54,041 nt of DNA from Thermodesulfobacteriota bacterium. GTDB taxonomy: Bacteria; Desulfobacterota; DSM-4660; Desulfatiglandales; Desulfatiglandaceae. A model generated the notes under the pieces. It did no database searches and had not been told where the DNA came from. It saw only the letters and a list, made by a program, of their open reading frames with translations. Position 1 is the stretch's first letter. The number at the start of each line of letters is the position of its first letter. A program made the translations under genes and the position numbers. Where the stretch lies: positions 1 through 54,041 of the forward strand of contig JANQDY010000278.1 of assembly GCA_028278625.1 (NCBI GenBank). The letters run 5' to 3'. Shown piece after piece: positions 40,968-50,604 of the stretch.

Positions 40968-42914
40968 CTATTCGAACTGAAAACCGCCTGAACGGAATAT
41001 ATCCAGGCAGACCTTCACCACCTCGGGGTCATAGCGGCTCCCCTTGAACCGTTCAATCTCTTCCAGGGCTGAAGGAATACCGCGGGCCGCACGGTAGGGC
41101 CGGTGGCTGGCCATGGCTTCCACCACGTCCGCAACGGCCAGTATCCTGGACTCCAACAGGAGATCGTTGCCCGAAAGGCCTCTGGGATATCCTGATCCGT
41201 CCATCCGTTCATGGTGCTGATGAACGATTTCAGCCACGGGAGAGGGAAACGTCACCTCCCTGAGGACCTGAAACCCGACTTGGGCATGTCCTTGAATCAG
41301 CGCAAACTCATTGATATTGAGAGCCCCCGGCTTACTCAAAATCGCCGAAGGGGTCGCCATCTTTCCGATATCGTGAATCAGGCCGGAAATTCGAAGGGTT
41401 TCAATGCGCGCCTGCGATAGCCCCAGTCTCCTCCCCATGGCCTGCGCCAGCAAGGAAACCCGCCGCTGGTGGCCGGCCGTATAGGGGTCCTTGATCTCCA
41501 CAATCAGGGCCATGGCCTGAATGGTTCCGCTGAGTGTCCGGCTTAAGGCTTCAAGGCTTTTGTCAAGTTCCGCCTTGGCTTTCTCTTTTTCCCTGATCTC
41601 ATTTCTGGCCTGTTCGTAAAGCCGTGCGTTTAAAATGGCAATAGCGGCTGATGCGGCCACCCATTCAAGGAGTCTCCGGTGGGACCCATCAAATACACCG
41701 GGTGCGGTATCCACCACCTGGATCACACCGATCGGTTTTCCCTTGCTCATGAGCGGCACACCCAGAATCGACCTGATCTCATAGCCCGTGCTTTCGTCCA
41801 CACCCTTGAAGTGGCGGGAATCGGTACGGGTATCCCGCACATTGACGGATTCTCCATGCTTGGCGACCCATCCCGCCAGCCCCTGTCCGGGCGCAAGGCG
41901 CCAGCCGTTTAAATCATTGGCGCAAATCCCGGCTGCCTGCCGGCACACGAGATTATCACTGTCCGGCTCCGTGAGCCAAATGGTGCTGCCAAGAACATCC
42001 ACGAACCCCCGCAGTTCCTCCAAAACCGTGGCCAGCACCTGGTCCAGTTTCAGACTGGAATTGAACGCGCGTCCCGAGAGATTGAGGAGTTCCAGCTCGC
42101 GATTTCTTTGCTGGAGGGCCTTCTCAGCCTCCTTCTGCATGGTTACGTCGTTTAAAATGATCACGGAAAACTCGCCATTATTCATCAAAAGAGCCTTCAC
42201 CAGCAAATGAAAGCCGTTCATGCTGATCAGGATATCCTCTGTTTTGTCTCCTGATGATCCACTCACGGCGGTCATGAGTTCAAGCACCTGTCTTCGGTAT
42301 TTTGGGGGAAACAGCTCCCCCACGGGGGATGCCAGGACATCTTCCTCCCGTTCTCCTATCATGGAAAGGACCGCGGGATTGGCGTAAACCACGCGTTTGT
42401 CCGCCGATACTTCGAGGATCCCTTCGCTCATCCGCTCAAAAATCCCTTCAAAGTGTTTCTTGACGGAAAAAAGCTCCTCAATGACGGATTCAAAAGCGGG
42501 TGTTTCCTCCCCTAAACCCCTTTTATCCCCCAAATCGGAAACCGGCTCTGAATCCCGCCGTTCAACGGCGGTCAAAACATCCCTGGTCATGGCTTCAATG
42601 GACCCCTTTGATATGCAGCGGTCCACTCCCAGCGCTTCCAGTTCTTTCCGTTCTTTTTCCAGGGTGGCGGAGAGAACCACGAGATAGACATGCTCCAGTC
42701 TTCGCATGGCCCTGATGATCTTGCAGAGCCGTTTGCCGCCGATATTGGGCATCACCAGGTCAACAAAAATAATATCGGGCGTGTGCACGTCCAGCACATC
42801 CACTGCTTGAAGTCCGTCCTTGGCGGTGAGCACTTCATGCCCCTTGGCGGTGAGAACATCCGTTAAAAACGCCAAAATGAAAGGATCATTGTCGACTGCC
42901 AGTATTTTGCTCAT
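40968..42914 (-). CDS. receiver-PAS-GAF-HD-GYP protein, cyclic-di-GMP phosphodiesterase
   Basis: This is a 648-residue signalling protein. Order: a receiver domain (1-120; ILAVDNDPF, acceptor in IIFVDLVMPN), PAS (about 150-260), a helical linker, GAF (about 290-435; TGYEIRSILGVPLMSKGK), a coiled coil, and HD-GYP (about 480-648; IHDIGKMA, HHERMDGSGYPRGL, ADVVEAMASHRPYR). The HD and GYP residues are intact, so c-di-GMP hydrolysis to pGpG/GMP is likely. ATG 42914 has GGGAGGAACC immediately upstream. It lies 39 bases downstream of nuoN but has its own start signal. Confidence 0.9.
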   Translation of the reverse strand: MSKILAVDNDPFILAFLTDVLTAKGHEVLTAKDGLQAVDVLDVHTPDIIFVDLVMPNIGGKRLCKIIRAMRRLEHVYLVVLSATLEKERKELEALGVDRCISKGSIEAMTRDVLTAVERRDSEPVSDLGDKRGLGEETPAFESVIEELFSVKKHFEGIFERMSEGILEVSADKRVVYANPAVLSMIGEREEDVLASPVGELFPPKYRRQVLELMTAVSGSSGDKTEDILISMNGFHLLVKALLMNNGEFSVIILNDVTMQKEAEKALQQRNRELELLNLSGRAFNSSLKLDQVLATVLEELRGFVDVLGSTIWLTEPDSDNLVCRQAAGICANDLNGWRLAPGQGLAGWVAKHGESVNVRDTRTDSRHFKGVDESTGYEIRSILGVPLMSKGKPIGVIQVVDTAPGVFDGSHRRLLEWVAASAAIAILNARLYEQARNEIREKEKAKAELDKSLEALSRTLSGTIQAMALIVEIKDPYTAGHQRRVSLLAQAMGRRLGLSQARIETLRISGLIHDIGKMATPSAILSKPGALNINEFALIQGHAQVGFQVLREVTFPSPVAEIVHQHHERMDGSGYPRGLSGNDLLLESRILAVADVVEAMASHRPYRAARGIPSALEEIERFKGSRYDPEVVKVCLDIFRSGGFQFE

Positions 42915-42953
42915 GGTTCCTCCCAATCCTATCAGAAAAGATCTATTACTCTA

Positions 42954-44366
42954 TCAAGACATCATCATTCTGAAAACCAGATTCGGTAGAATCCCGAACA
43001 GGACCACAAGCCCGGCCAGCAAGAGCCCCCCGGACAGGGCCAACATGGAACGGTCCGTTTCCGTTCCGTGGGCCGGTTTGGTGGCAATCCCGCCCTCTTT
43101 TGTGTAAGCCCACCTTACCAGATTCAAATAGTAGAAGAGACCGATGGCCACGTTGGCGGCCGCAACCACCACCAGCCAGTTGAAGCCTCTGTTCCAGGCG
43201 GCTGCGAGCAGAAAGAATTTCCCCATAAACCCCGCGGTGGGCGGCAAACCCACCAGGGCCACTGCCCCCGCGGCCAGGGCAAAGGCCAGGGCCGGGGCCC
43301 GCTTGGACAGGCCGGAGAGGTCTTCCAGCGTTAGATTCCGCCCGTCCCTCGATTCCCGGCAGAGCACCCAGAAACAGGCGAAGTTCATCAAAACATAGCT
43401 GAAAGCATAAAAGGCCGCTGCCTCGGCGCCACGGGTCGTCCCCGCCACAACCCCCACCATGAGATAACCGGCATGGGCGATGGCGGAATACCCCAAGATG
43501 CGCTTCAGATCCTTTTGCACAAGGGCCGCGAGATTTCCATAGGTCATGGAAACGGCAGATAGAAGGGCCAAAACCGTTGTGATTTCAAGACCCGGTTTTA
43601 AAAGCGGTGCAAAGCGGACCAATACCGCCACGGCCCCGACTTTGGGCAGCGCCGCAATGTAGGCGGCGGTTTCATTGCCGGCACCTTGGTAAACGTCCGG
43701 GGCCCAGAAATGAAAGGGAAAAAAGGCCAGTTTAAAGAGGAGTCCCGAAAGGAAAAGAACCAGGCCCAGGACCGCCATGGGGCTGTGGGACCAGGACCAG
43801 TTCATCTGCACCAATTGAGCCAGGTCCGTGCTGTGCTGTGAGGCCAGGAGGTATGAAAAACCGAAGAGTCCCACGGTGGTGGCCACACAGCCCATGAACA
43901 CGTATTTTACGCCGGCCTCCGCGGCCCGGCGGCTGGCGGTTTTAAGGGGTACCAAAGGAAAGAGGCTGAAGCTGGCCAGTTCCAGGGCCAGATAGATGCT
44001 GATCAATTCCACGGCGGAGCAAAGGAGCATCAACCCCCAGGCGGAAAGGGCCATGAAAAGAAAGTAGTCGCATTTCTTCTCCTTTTCAAGCCGGGGTTGC
44101 GCCAGCCCGTTTATCACGGTCAGGAAGAAACCGAGACTCACGGTCATCTTGAAGAACTGGCTCAGCCGGTCCACCTGATAGGTTCCGGAAAAAAGGAGTC
44201 CCGTTTGTCCCAGGGACCCGAGCGAGACGAGAACCCCCAACATGGCTGCCCAGGGAAGCCACGGTTTCAACCGGGCCACCCGGTCCCTTTGGAGAATGCT
44301 TGCAAGAAAGAGGACCGCCACCATGAGCAGCTGGAACAGTTCGGGCAGGAGTATCAATGCTTTCAT
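42954..44366 (-). CDS. nuoN: complex I subunit NuoN (antiporter-like)
   Basis: This is a 470-residue proton-pumping antiporter-like subunit. Seen: conserved Glu129 in IYLALELASF, Lys212 in GLLFKLAFFPFHFWAPD, Lys in LVQKDLKRILGYS and the typical YSAIAHAGYLMVG. It overlaps nuoM by four bases (ATGA). Last gene of the nuo operon. Confidence 0.93.
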   Translation of the reverse strand: MKALILLPELFQLLMVAVLFLASILQRDRVARLKPWLPWAAMLGVLVSLGSLGQTGLLFSGTYQVDRLSQFFKMTVSLGFFLTVINGLAQPRLEKEKKCDYFLFMALSAWGLMLLCSAVELISIYLALELASFSLFPLVPLKTASRRAAEAGVKYVFMGCVATTVGLFGFSYLLASQHSTDLAQLVQMNWSWSHSPMAVLGLVLFLSGLLFKLAFFPFHFWAPDVYQGAGNETAAYIAALPKVGAVAVLVRFAPLLKPGLEITTVLALLSAVSMTYGNLAALVQKDLKRILGYSAIAHAGYLMVGVVAGTTRGAEAAAFYAFSYVLMNFACFWVLCRESRDGRNLTLEDLSGLSKRAPALAFALAAGAVALVGLPPTAGFMGKFFLLAAAWNRGFNWLVVVAAANVAIGLFYYLNLVRWAYTKEGGIATKPAHGTETDRSMLALSGGLLLAGLVVLFGILPNLVFRMMMS

Positions 44367-45913
44367 TGTTCCCCTCCCCTGTGTGGCCGGCCATGGAGCG
44401 ACACCTCCCTTTCGGAGGATGTCAGAAGGGCTTTTTCCGCCCTTTGGGATTCAAAGGGAGCGATCAACTGTTTCAGGGTTGGGTTCATTATTTTGAGGCA
44501 GAGCCCCGGCGCCAATCCCAGGTAGAGCACCAGGAACGCCATGGGCACCAGGGGAACCCATTCCCTGACGGTCATATCGCGCCAGGTTTTCGCCGTAGAC
44601 GGCTCCCCCCAGGTCATTCTCTGGGTGGGTCTCAGCATGTAAGCCGCCGCCAGCAGCGCTCCCGGAACGGCAACGGCCCCGACCCACAGATTTCTCTCAA
44701 AAGTGCCGGCCAGAATCAGGAACTCGCCCACAAAATTGTTCATTCCCGGAAAGGCAAAGCCCGCAAAAGCGAAAAAGCCCCAGAAACCCAGCATCACCGG
44801 CACGAATTTCCCGAGGCCCAGATTCCCCGAAATCTCATGGCGCCCGCTGCGGGAGTACAGAACCCCTGCCATGGCAAAGAGGCTGCCGGTGGTGATGCCG
44901 TGATTGAACATCTGGATGAGCGCCCCCTGGGCCCCGTTCAGGTTGAAGAGAAAAATCCCCAGCACCACAAATCCCATGTGCCCCAGGGAAGAGTAGGCAA
45001 TAATCCCTTTGAGTTTTGATTGTGCAAATGCCAAGAGCCCCCCGTAAATGATGGAACAGACGGCCATGGCAATGATCAGGGGCGCAAAAAGCCTGGCCGC
45101 GTCCGGGGTGAGGGGAAGTGCCAGGCGCAAAAACCCGTAGGCCCCCATTTTGGCCATCACCGCCGAAAGAAGGATGCTTCCGGCAATGGGTGCTTCCGTG
45201 TAGGCCGCCGGCAGCCATGTGTGAAAGGGAAAGAGCGGGACTTTCACCGCAAAAGCAAATGCCATGATCAAAAACATCCAATACTGAAATTCAAGCTTAA
45301 AGGCGCGGGACATGAGTGCGGGGATGGCGAAAGACCCTCCTTCCACGCGAAAAGCGATGACCACCACCAGGAGCAGTGCGCTGCCGGCCAGGGTATAGAG
45401 AATGAATTTGAGTGCTGCCCCGTCTCTTTGGGTACCTCCCCAAAGGGAAATCAGAAGGTAGGCGGGAATGAGGATGGCTTCCCAGAACAGATAAAAGAGC
45501 ACCAGGTCCAGGGCCGAAAAAACCCCGATCAAAGCTGAAACAAGAAATGTCACACAGAGGTGAAATTCCCTGACCCGCTCTTTAACGGATGTCCATGAAA
45601 AAAGAACGCACAGAGGAAACATCAGAAGCGTCAACGCCACCATGAGCAGGCTGATGCCGTCCACCCCCAGAAGGTACTGAAGGCCCCAGCCGGACACCCA
45701 TGGGACGGATTCAACGAACTGAAAATCCGATACGCCCGTTTGAAAGCGAAACAGAAAAAGCCCCATGGACAATTCGGCCAGTGACAGGGCAACCATCCAC
45801 CATCTGATGGTTTGATGGGTTTTCATAAACAGCGTGGGGAAAGCGCCCATAAGCGGCAGCAGAATAAGAGAACTCAGAATGGGAAGATGCATATCGATCA
45901 TGGGGCTGTTCAC
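44363..45913 (-). CDS. nuoM: complex I subunit NuoM (antiporter-like)
   Basis: This is a 516-residue proton-pumping subunit. Seen: Glu145 in FYLFWEAILIPAY, Lys224 in AVKVPLFPFHTWLPAA, Lys255 in LLSAVMAKMGAYG, and AYSSLGHMGFVVLG. All path residues are present. The likely start is the GTG at 45913, overlapping the previous gene by four bases; ATG 45901 is an alternative. Confidence 0.93.
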   Translation of the reverse strand: MNSPMIDMHLPILSSLILLPLMGAFPTLFMKTHQTIRWWMVALSLAELSMGLFLFRFQTGVSDFQFVESVPWVSGWGLQYLLGVDGISLLMVALTLLMFPLCVLFSWTSVKERVREFHLCVTFLVSALIGVFSALDLVLFYLFWEAILIPAYLLISLWGGTQRDGAALKFILYTLAGSALLLVVVIAFRVEGGSFAIPALMSRAFKLEFQYWMFLIMAFAFAVKVPLFPFHTWLPAAYTEAPIAGSILLSAVMAKMGAYGFLRLALPLTPDAARLFAPLIIAMAVCSIIYGGLLAFAQSKLKGIIAYSSLGHMGFVVLGIFLFNLNGAQGALIQMFNHGITTGSLFAMAGVLYSRSGRHEISGNLGLGKFVPVMLGFWGFFAFAGFAFPGMNNFVGEFLILAGTFERNLWVGAVAVPGALLAAAYMLRPTQRMTWGEPSTAKTWRDMTVREWVPLVPMAFLVLYLGLAPGLCLKIMNPTLKQLIAPFESQRAEKALLTSSEREVSLHGRPHRGGEQ

Positions 45914-47712
45914 CAGAGCCAGATGAGTACCACAACCGCCAGCACCAGCAGCATCATTCGGGCCAGTTGATCCTGCAAAGAGCGGGATTGAAGCTTGGTT
46001 GACATTCGGCTTAAAAACATGACCGAAGTTGCCGTCCGGTTCACGGCACCGTCAATGCCCTTTCGGTCCAGGGCATCCGAGGCCCGTGCCATATAATTGA
46101 ATGCCCTTAAAAAGACGGTACCATAGATTTTCGAAAAAGCGCTGTCCGCCCACGCAAGGGGTTTGGACAATAGCATCATGACGAGCCGGCCGATCCATTG
46201 GTAGACCCTTTCAAAATCGGGCGGTTCATGATCTTTCGGCTTCAGCAGCGGGCTCAGGAAAATGAAGAGCATGAGGGTGGCAGCGGGAAAAAGAACGCCA
46301 ATGGTCAGTTTTATAAAGGTCATGGAAAGGGTTTCCACCGGGTATGACAAAAGACGGATGAGTCTTTCAGGGAAAAGGCCCTGGATCAGACAGAAGAGGC
46401 CGGTCACGGTCGTGGCCGCCACCATGTTTCGGGGCAAATTTCCGTGGATGATTGGGTTCCCGCTCCTTTTGAACAAGAAAACGTAATACGGCAGGCGCAG
46501 TCCGCCGGCCATAATGATCAGTAAAATGGCAAACCCCAATAAAAGCACCAGCATCGAACCCGGAATGGGGGCCGCGAGCTTCAAGGCTTCCTCAAGAATC
46601 AGAGAGATGCCTGGAAAACCGCTGAAGAACGGCACCGCACAAAGGGCCAGAACACCTATCAGGGTTGAAACCGCCAAAAAGGGAAGCTTTCCCGCCAGAT
46701 GACCCAGTCGCAACAATTGGTCTTCCCCGGTGGCGTGGATGATGGCACCCATGCTCATGAGCAGAAGAGCGGTGTAAAAGGTGTTGGCGTATGCCAGAAA
46801 AACGGCCCCTTCCCGGGCCGCCTGTGCGTCCATTCCGATGCCCGTCACCATCAATCCCGTTTGGGCCACCAGGAGATAGGCAATGATTCTCCTTATATTA
46901 TTTGAAAAGAGCGCGTGGAACCCACCGTAAACCGCGGCAATCGCCCCCAGAACGATCAGGATATCCAGGCCCGCGTAACACCGGGCCATGGCGTAGAGGG
47001 CCGTTTTAATGCCGAAAACGGACAGGAGAACAGCACCCGGGATGGTCGCTTTCGGAAGCCCCTGGGTCATCCAGGCATGAACCGGTACAAGGGCGGCATT
47101 GATGGCGAAAGCCCCCAGAATGAAGTAGTCATAATGAAACATGAGCTTCCCTTCGGCGGGTCCGAAGACAAAGGTGCCGCTGATTCTCTGTCTTAGAAGA
47201 ATTCCCGCCAGCAGGAGCACGCTGCTCAAGAGGAGGAACATCATGTATAAAAAGCCTGTCTTTGATGCATCCCCTTTCCGGTTCAGCCAAATGAGAAAGG
47301 AGGAAGAAACGGTCATCCCCTGCCAGAAAAGGTAGAGGGTCCAGTAATCCCCCGCAAGAACGCTGCCGAAAGCGGCCCCCATGAAAAAGAGGGACGCAAC
47401 ATGCTGGGCTTTTTCCCGCACATGAAAGGAGAAAAGAATACAGATGGGTGTCATAAGGGCGAAAAGAATGATGAACGGCAGGGAGAGGGCGTCCACCCGT
47501 CCCAGCACCAATACCTGTCCCACGTAGGAGACTTGCCAGTAAATGCCCGGGTGCGCATGAAGGGTCAGAAAAACGGCCATGGCAGGGGGAATGAACATCA
47601 GCCAGCGCCAGAACCTGCCCCGAAGAAAGGGCAGGATCACCCCCAGGATGACAAAGGGTGTGGCCGGATGGAGAAAACTGCCTTCAACAAAGTCCATGGC
47701 AATAAGATTCAT
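45910..47712 (-). CDS. complex I NuoL-like subunit with degenerate proton-path residues
   Basis: This is a 600-residue antiporter-like membrane subunit. After the core it has a NuoL-type C-terminal arm: a long amphipathic part (SDALDRKGIDGAVNR) and last helix LARMMLLVLAVVVLIWLW, like the horizontal helix and final transmembrane helix of NuoL. Path residues differ: the helix-5 Glu is Gln131 (YLFWQGMTVSS), the helix-7 Lys is Asn205 (GAFAINAALVPVHAW), and the helix-12 His site reads YANTFYTALLLMS. Lys236 (GIKTALY) remains. It lies between the other antiporter-like gene and nuoM. Confidence 0.85.
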   Translation of the reverse strand: MNLIAMDFVEGSFLHPATPFVILGVILPFLRGRFWRWLMFIPPAMAVFLTLHAHPGIYWQVSYVGQVLVLGRVDALSLPFIILFALMTPICILFSFHVREKAQHVASLFFMGAAFGSVLAGDYWTLYLFWQGMTVSSSFLIWLNRKGDASKTGFLYMMFLLLSSVLLLAGILLRQRISGTFVFGPAEGKLMFHYDYFILGAFAINAALVPVHAWMTQGLPKATIPGAVLLSVFGIKTALYAMARCYAGLDILIVLGAIAAVYGGFHALFSNNIRRIIAYLLVAQTGLMVTGIGMDAQAAREGAVFLAYANTFYTALLLMSMGAIIHATGEDQLLRLGHLAGKLPFLAVSTLIGVLALCAVPFFSGFPGISLILEEALKLAAPIPGSMLVLLLGFAILLIIMAGGLRLPYYVFLFKRSGNPIIHGNLPRNMVAATTVTGLFCLIQGLFPERLIRLLSYPVETLSMTFIKLTIGVLFPAATLMLFIFLSPLLKPKDHEPPDFERVYQWIGRLVMMLLSKPLAWADSAFSKIYGTVFLRAFNYMARASDALDRKGIDGAVNRTATSVMFLSRMSTKLQSRSLQDQLARMMLLVLAVVVLIWLW

Positions 47713-47718
47713 GGCCCT

Positions 47719-49227
47719 TTATCTCCCGAATCTTCCATAAACATCCACGAAATCCACGAAGGTCTGGGGGTAGAACCCGATAAGGAGCGACAGCAGGGCG
47801 ATCATGAACATGGGGATCACCATGGTTCTGGGCGCTTCGGCATAACGGCTTAAATCAACGCTTTTGACGGCCGGCATGAAGAACCCCCGTATGACAATGG
47901 GACCGAAGTAGGCCATGTTCAGCAGCACGCTGATCAGAATGACCACCATGGGAAATGTCTGTCCCGCGTCGGCGGCACCGGTGATGAGGTAGAACTTGCT
48001 TAAAAAGCCGCTGGCCGGGGCCAAACCGATAAAGGAGAGGGTCGCCAGCGCAAAAGCGCCAAAGGTCCACGGCATTCGGCGGCCCAGCCCGTTCATGAGG
48101 CTGATCTTCTTGGAACCGGTCACCACCATGATGCAGCCGGCGGCGAAAAACAGGGTGATCTTGGGAAAGGCGTCATGGGCGATGGCGGAAACACCCCCTT
48201 CAACCCCTCCCCAGCTCAACATGGCAACCCCCATGACGATGTAGGAGAGATGACTCACGGTGCTGTAGGCGATCCGGGCCTTGATGTCATCCTTTGTGAG
48301 CGCAATCAGGGCCGCGGCAATGATGGTAAACCCCGCCAAATAGGCGGTGGGCATGCCGAGGCCCAGGTCATGCAACGCATCCAGTCCAAAGCAGGAGAGC
48401 ATGATCCGGCAAACGGAAAATGCCCCCGCCTTTACCACCGCCACCGCGTGGAGAAGGCCCGAAACCGGTGTGGGCGCCACCATGGCCGACGGCAGCCAGT
48501 TGTGAAGGGGCATCATGGCCGTTTTGGTGAGGCCCGCCAGAAACAGAACATAGATCACGATGAGCAGCACCGGGTTGGCATCCGCCGGAAAGATCCCCTT
48601 GTAAAGATCTCCCAGCCTGAAATCGAGGGTTCCGCACACAACATAGGTCAGAATCATGGCCGGGAGAAAAAAGAGCTTTGAAGTGCCGAGAAGATAGACC
48701 AGGTATTTCTTTCCCGCCGAAAAGGCCTCCTTGTTCTGGTAGTGGGCCACAAGGGGATAGGTGAAGAGGGTGATGATTTCGTAGAAAAGATAGAGGGTAA
48801 ACAGGTTCCCCGAAAAAGCGACCCCTTGGGCGCCGAATACGGCCACGCCGAAACAGATGTAGTAGCGGGTCTGGGCATGCTCTTTGAGGGTCCGCATGTA
48901 CCCGATATTGTAACTGGTGGTCAGGATCCATAAAAATGACGATATCAGGGCAAAAACCATGCTCAAACCGTCCGCCAGAAAGCTGACCGTCATGCCCGGC
49001 AGGATTTGAAAGAGGGTAAAAGCGTAGATGTTTCCTTCAAGGATGCCGGGGGCCATGGAAACCACCGCCAGAAACGCCATGCTTGAGAAAACAAAGGAAA
49101 CAGCCTCCCGGCGGTTCTGATCCTTTGCCATCAGGCGGATGAAAAACGGGGCCCCAAAGGTGATTGCCACCGGTAATACCGGGCGGATGCTGTTGATGAT
49201 GTCAAAGTGGGCACCCAAGGGCCTCAT
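47719..49227 (-). CDS. complex I antiporter-like subunit, MrpD/NuoL type, intact path
   Basis: This is a 502-residue antiporter-like subunit without the long C-terminal arm of NuoL. Seen: Glu150 in LYLFYEIITLFTYPL, Lys235 in LTKTAMMPLHNWLPSAM, Lys266 in AVAVVKAGAFSV, and HDAFPKITLFFAAG. All path residues are present. It resembles MrpD of Na+/H+ antiporters. It overlaps nuoK by four bases and precedes the NuoL-like subunit. Confidence 0.85.
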   Translation of the reverse strand: MRPLGAHFDIINSIRPVLPVAITFGAPFFIRLMAKDQNRREAVSFVFSSMAFLAVVSMAPGILEGNIYAFTLFQILPGMTVSFLADGLSMVFALISSFLWILTTSYNIGYMRTLKEHAQTRYYICFGVAVFGAQGVAFSGNLFTLYLFYEIITLFTYPLVAHYQNKEAFSAGKKYLVYLLGTSKLFFLPAMILTYVVCGTLDFRLGDLYKGIFPADANPVLLIVIYVLFLAGLTKTAMMPLHNWLPSAMVAPTPVSGLLHAVAVVKAGAFSVCRIMLSCFGLDALHDLGLGMPTAYLAGFTIIAAALIALTKDDIKARIAYSTVSHLSYIVMGVAMLSWGGVEGGVSAIAHDAFPKITLFFAAGCIMVVTGSKKISLMNGLGRRMPWTFGAFALATLSFIGLAPASGFLSKFYLITGAADAGQTFPMVVILISVLLNMAYFGPIVIRGFFMPAVKSVDLSRYAEAPRTMVIPMFMIALLSLLIGFYPQTFVDFVDVYGRFGR

Positions 49228-49532
49228 CCTTTCATTTCAAAAACACCATCGGTTCCGGAACCCTTAAACCGTCTTGCCACAACCAGGATAATGGCCAGCA
49301 ACAAGGTGGCCTCGGCGGCGGCAAGTCCCATTACGAAGAGGGCCGCCAGCTGCCCCTTAATGGCATCACCGTTTGTCAGCTGGGCTGCTGCCACGATTGA
49401 AAGACCCGCACCGTTGATCATCAGTTCAAGGGCAATGAGCATCCCCACAAGGGTCTTTCGCCATACCAGGCCCGCGATGCCCACGGAAAAGAGAAAGACG
49501 CCCACCAGTTGAAAGAGCATGAGATTGCTCAT
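49224..49532 (-). CDS. nuoK: complex I subunit NuoK
   Basis: This is a 102-residue three-helix subunit. Seen: Glu in LIALELMINGAGL and Glu in AAAEATLLLAI, the two conserved membrane glutamates of NuoK in the proton path. The start at 49532 overlaps nuoJ by four bases (ATGA). Confidence 0.93.
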   Translation of the reverse strand: MSNLMLFQLVGVFLFSVGIAGLVWRKTLVGMLIALELMINGAGLSIVAAAQLTNGDAIKGQLAALFVMGLAAAEATLLLAIILVVARRFKGSGTDGVFEMKG

Positions 49533-50038
49533 TTCCCACCCCGCTTCCGCCACGCCGCCAGCACGGCCCCGGCCATGGCGGCAAACAGTACCACCGATAT
49601 CAGTTCAAAAGGGAGCACGTAAGATCCCAACATCCCCTTTCCGAGCAATCGGGCCGGCACATCCGAAGGCACCTCGAGGGCCTTTTCAGGATACATTGTA
49701 ATGATGACCGATAGCACCACGGCCGGTACCAAGAGGCATGCCAGGGCATTGGCGGCTCTCTTAAAAGAAACATCGCCGGCCTCATCCCCTTTTGCGGAGG
49801 CCCTCGAAAGCATGATGGCAAAGAAGATGAGGACGCTTATGCCGGCCACATAGATGAGGATCTGCATAAAGGCGATAAAGGGGGCCGCCATCAGCAGATA
49901 CATGCCCGCAATGGCGATCATCACGGCAACCAGCCCCACCAGGGCACGCACCAGGCTCTTGGATATGACGGCGGTCAGCGAGCCGATGACAATTATCAGG
50001 GAATAGAAAACAAATGCAGCTTTAGGAAGCATTTCCAT
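49529..50038 (-). CDS. nuoJ: complex I subunit NuoJ
   Basis: This is a 169-residue membrane subunit with five helices. It is recognised by the helix-3 segment AFMQILIYVAGISVLIFFAIML, with the conserved Tyr, preceded by LVGLVAVMIAIAGMYLL. It overlaps nuoK by four bases and is 23 bases downstream of nuoI. Confidence 0.9.
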   Translation of the reverse strand: MEMLPKAAFVFYSLIIVIGSLTAVISKSLVRALVGLVAVMIAIAGMYLLMAAPFIAFMQILIYVAGISVLIFFAIMLSRASAKGDEAGDVSFKRAANALACLLVPAVVLSVIITMYPEKALEVPSDVPARLLGKGMLGSYVLPFELISVVLFAAMAGAVLAAWRKRGGK

Positions 50039-50061
50039 AGATTAAACCATTTTTTTAAAGT

Positions 50062-50574
50062 CTAGAATCCTTTTTCTGCATCTTTCCGGGATTCATCTGT
50101 CTTAAACCCCGCAAGAAGGTTGCGCTTGAAATCTTCTTTCCTGACACTGGCTGAAAAGGGATTTCCCGCAAGCCCGATGGCCCCCTTGGGGCAATGCTCC
50201 ACACAGAGGGCGCACTGGCAGCAAACGGTATAGTCATAGGTGAATTTTCCCGGCCCTTTGGGCTTTGTCACCGTTTCACGATCACCCGATATTCCTTCGG
50301 CAGGTTTCGGCACCTTTTTCTTGACCACCCGGATGGCCCCGGTGGGACAGGTGGAAACACATGTCATGCAGGCAATGCAAAGGGGCGCTTTAGGATCTTC
50401 GGGATTGGGGATCAGTTCGAGAGACCCCCTGAAACTGGACAGATTATCGAGAAAGGCCCTGGGGTAATGGACGGTGACCTGCTTTTTAAAAAAAGAGGTG
50501 CCCGTTATCTTGAGACCCTTTACAAGACTCCAGATTCCAAGCACATCTTCACCAATTTTGGCAAGTGTATTCAT
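50062..50574 (-). CDS. nuoI: complex I subunit NuoI, 2[4Fe-4S] ferredoxin-type
   Basis: This is a 170-residue peripheral-arm subunit carrying two [4Fe-4S] clusters: CIACMTCVSTCPTGAIR and CCQCALCVEHCPKGAIG. With no NuoE/F/G in the operon, NuoI is the outermost cluster-bearing subunit and the likely docking point for ferredoxin. A Lys-rich linker of about 25 residues separates the two motifs. Confidence 0.93.
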   Translation of the reverse strand: MNTLAKIGEDVLGIWSLVKGLKITGTSFFKKQVTVHYPRAFLDNLSSFRGSLELIPNPEDPKAPLCIACMTCVSTCPTGAIRVVKKKVPKPAEGISGDRETVTKPKGPGKFTYDYTVCCQCALCVEHCPKGAIGLAGNPFSASVRKEDFKRNLLAGFKTDESRKDAEKGF

Positions 50575-50604
50575 ATGGTTATATCCAATACCTAAAAACA
50601 GGCA

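Noticed and set aside
40968..42914. HD-GYP gene as a member of the nuo operon
   Set aside because: It follows nuoN by 39 bases on the same strand, but it has its own strong ribosome-binding site and unrelated function; read-through is possible, membership is not supported.
44357..45019. 220-residue plus-strand frame opposite nuoM
   Set aside because: Low-complexity, His/Arg/Gln-rich text opposite a conserved membrane subunit; shadow frame.
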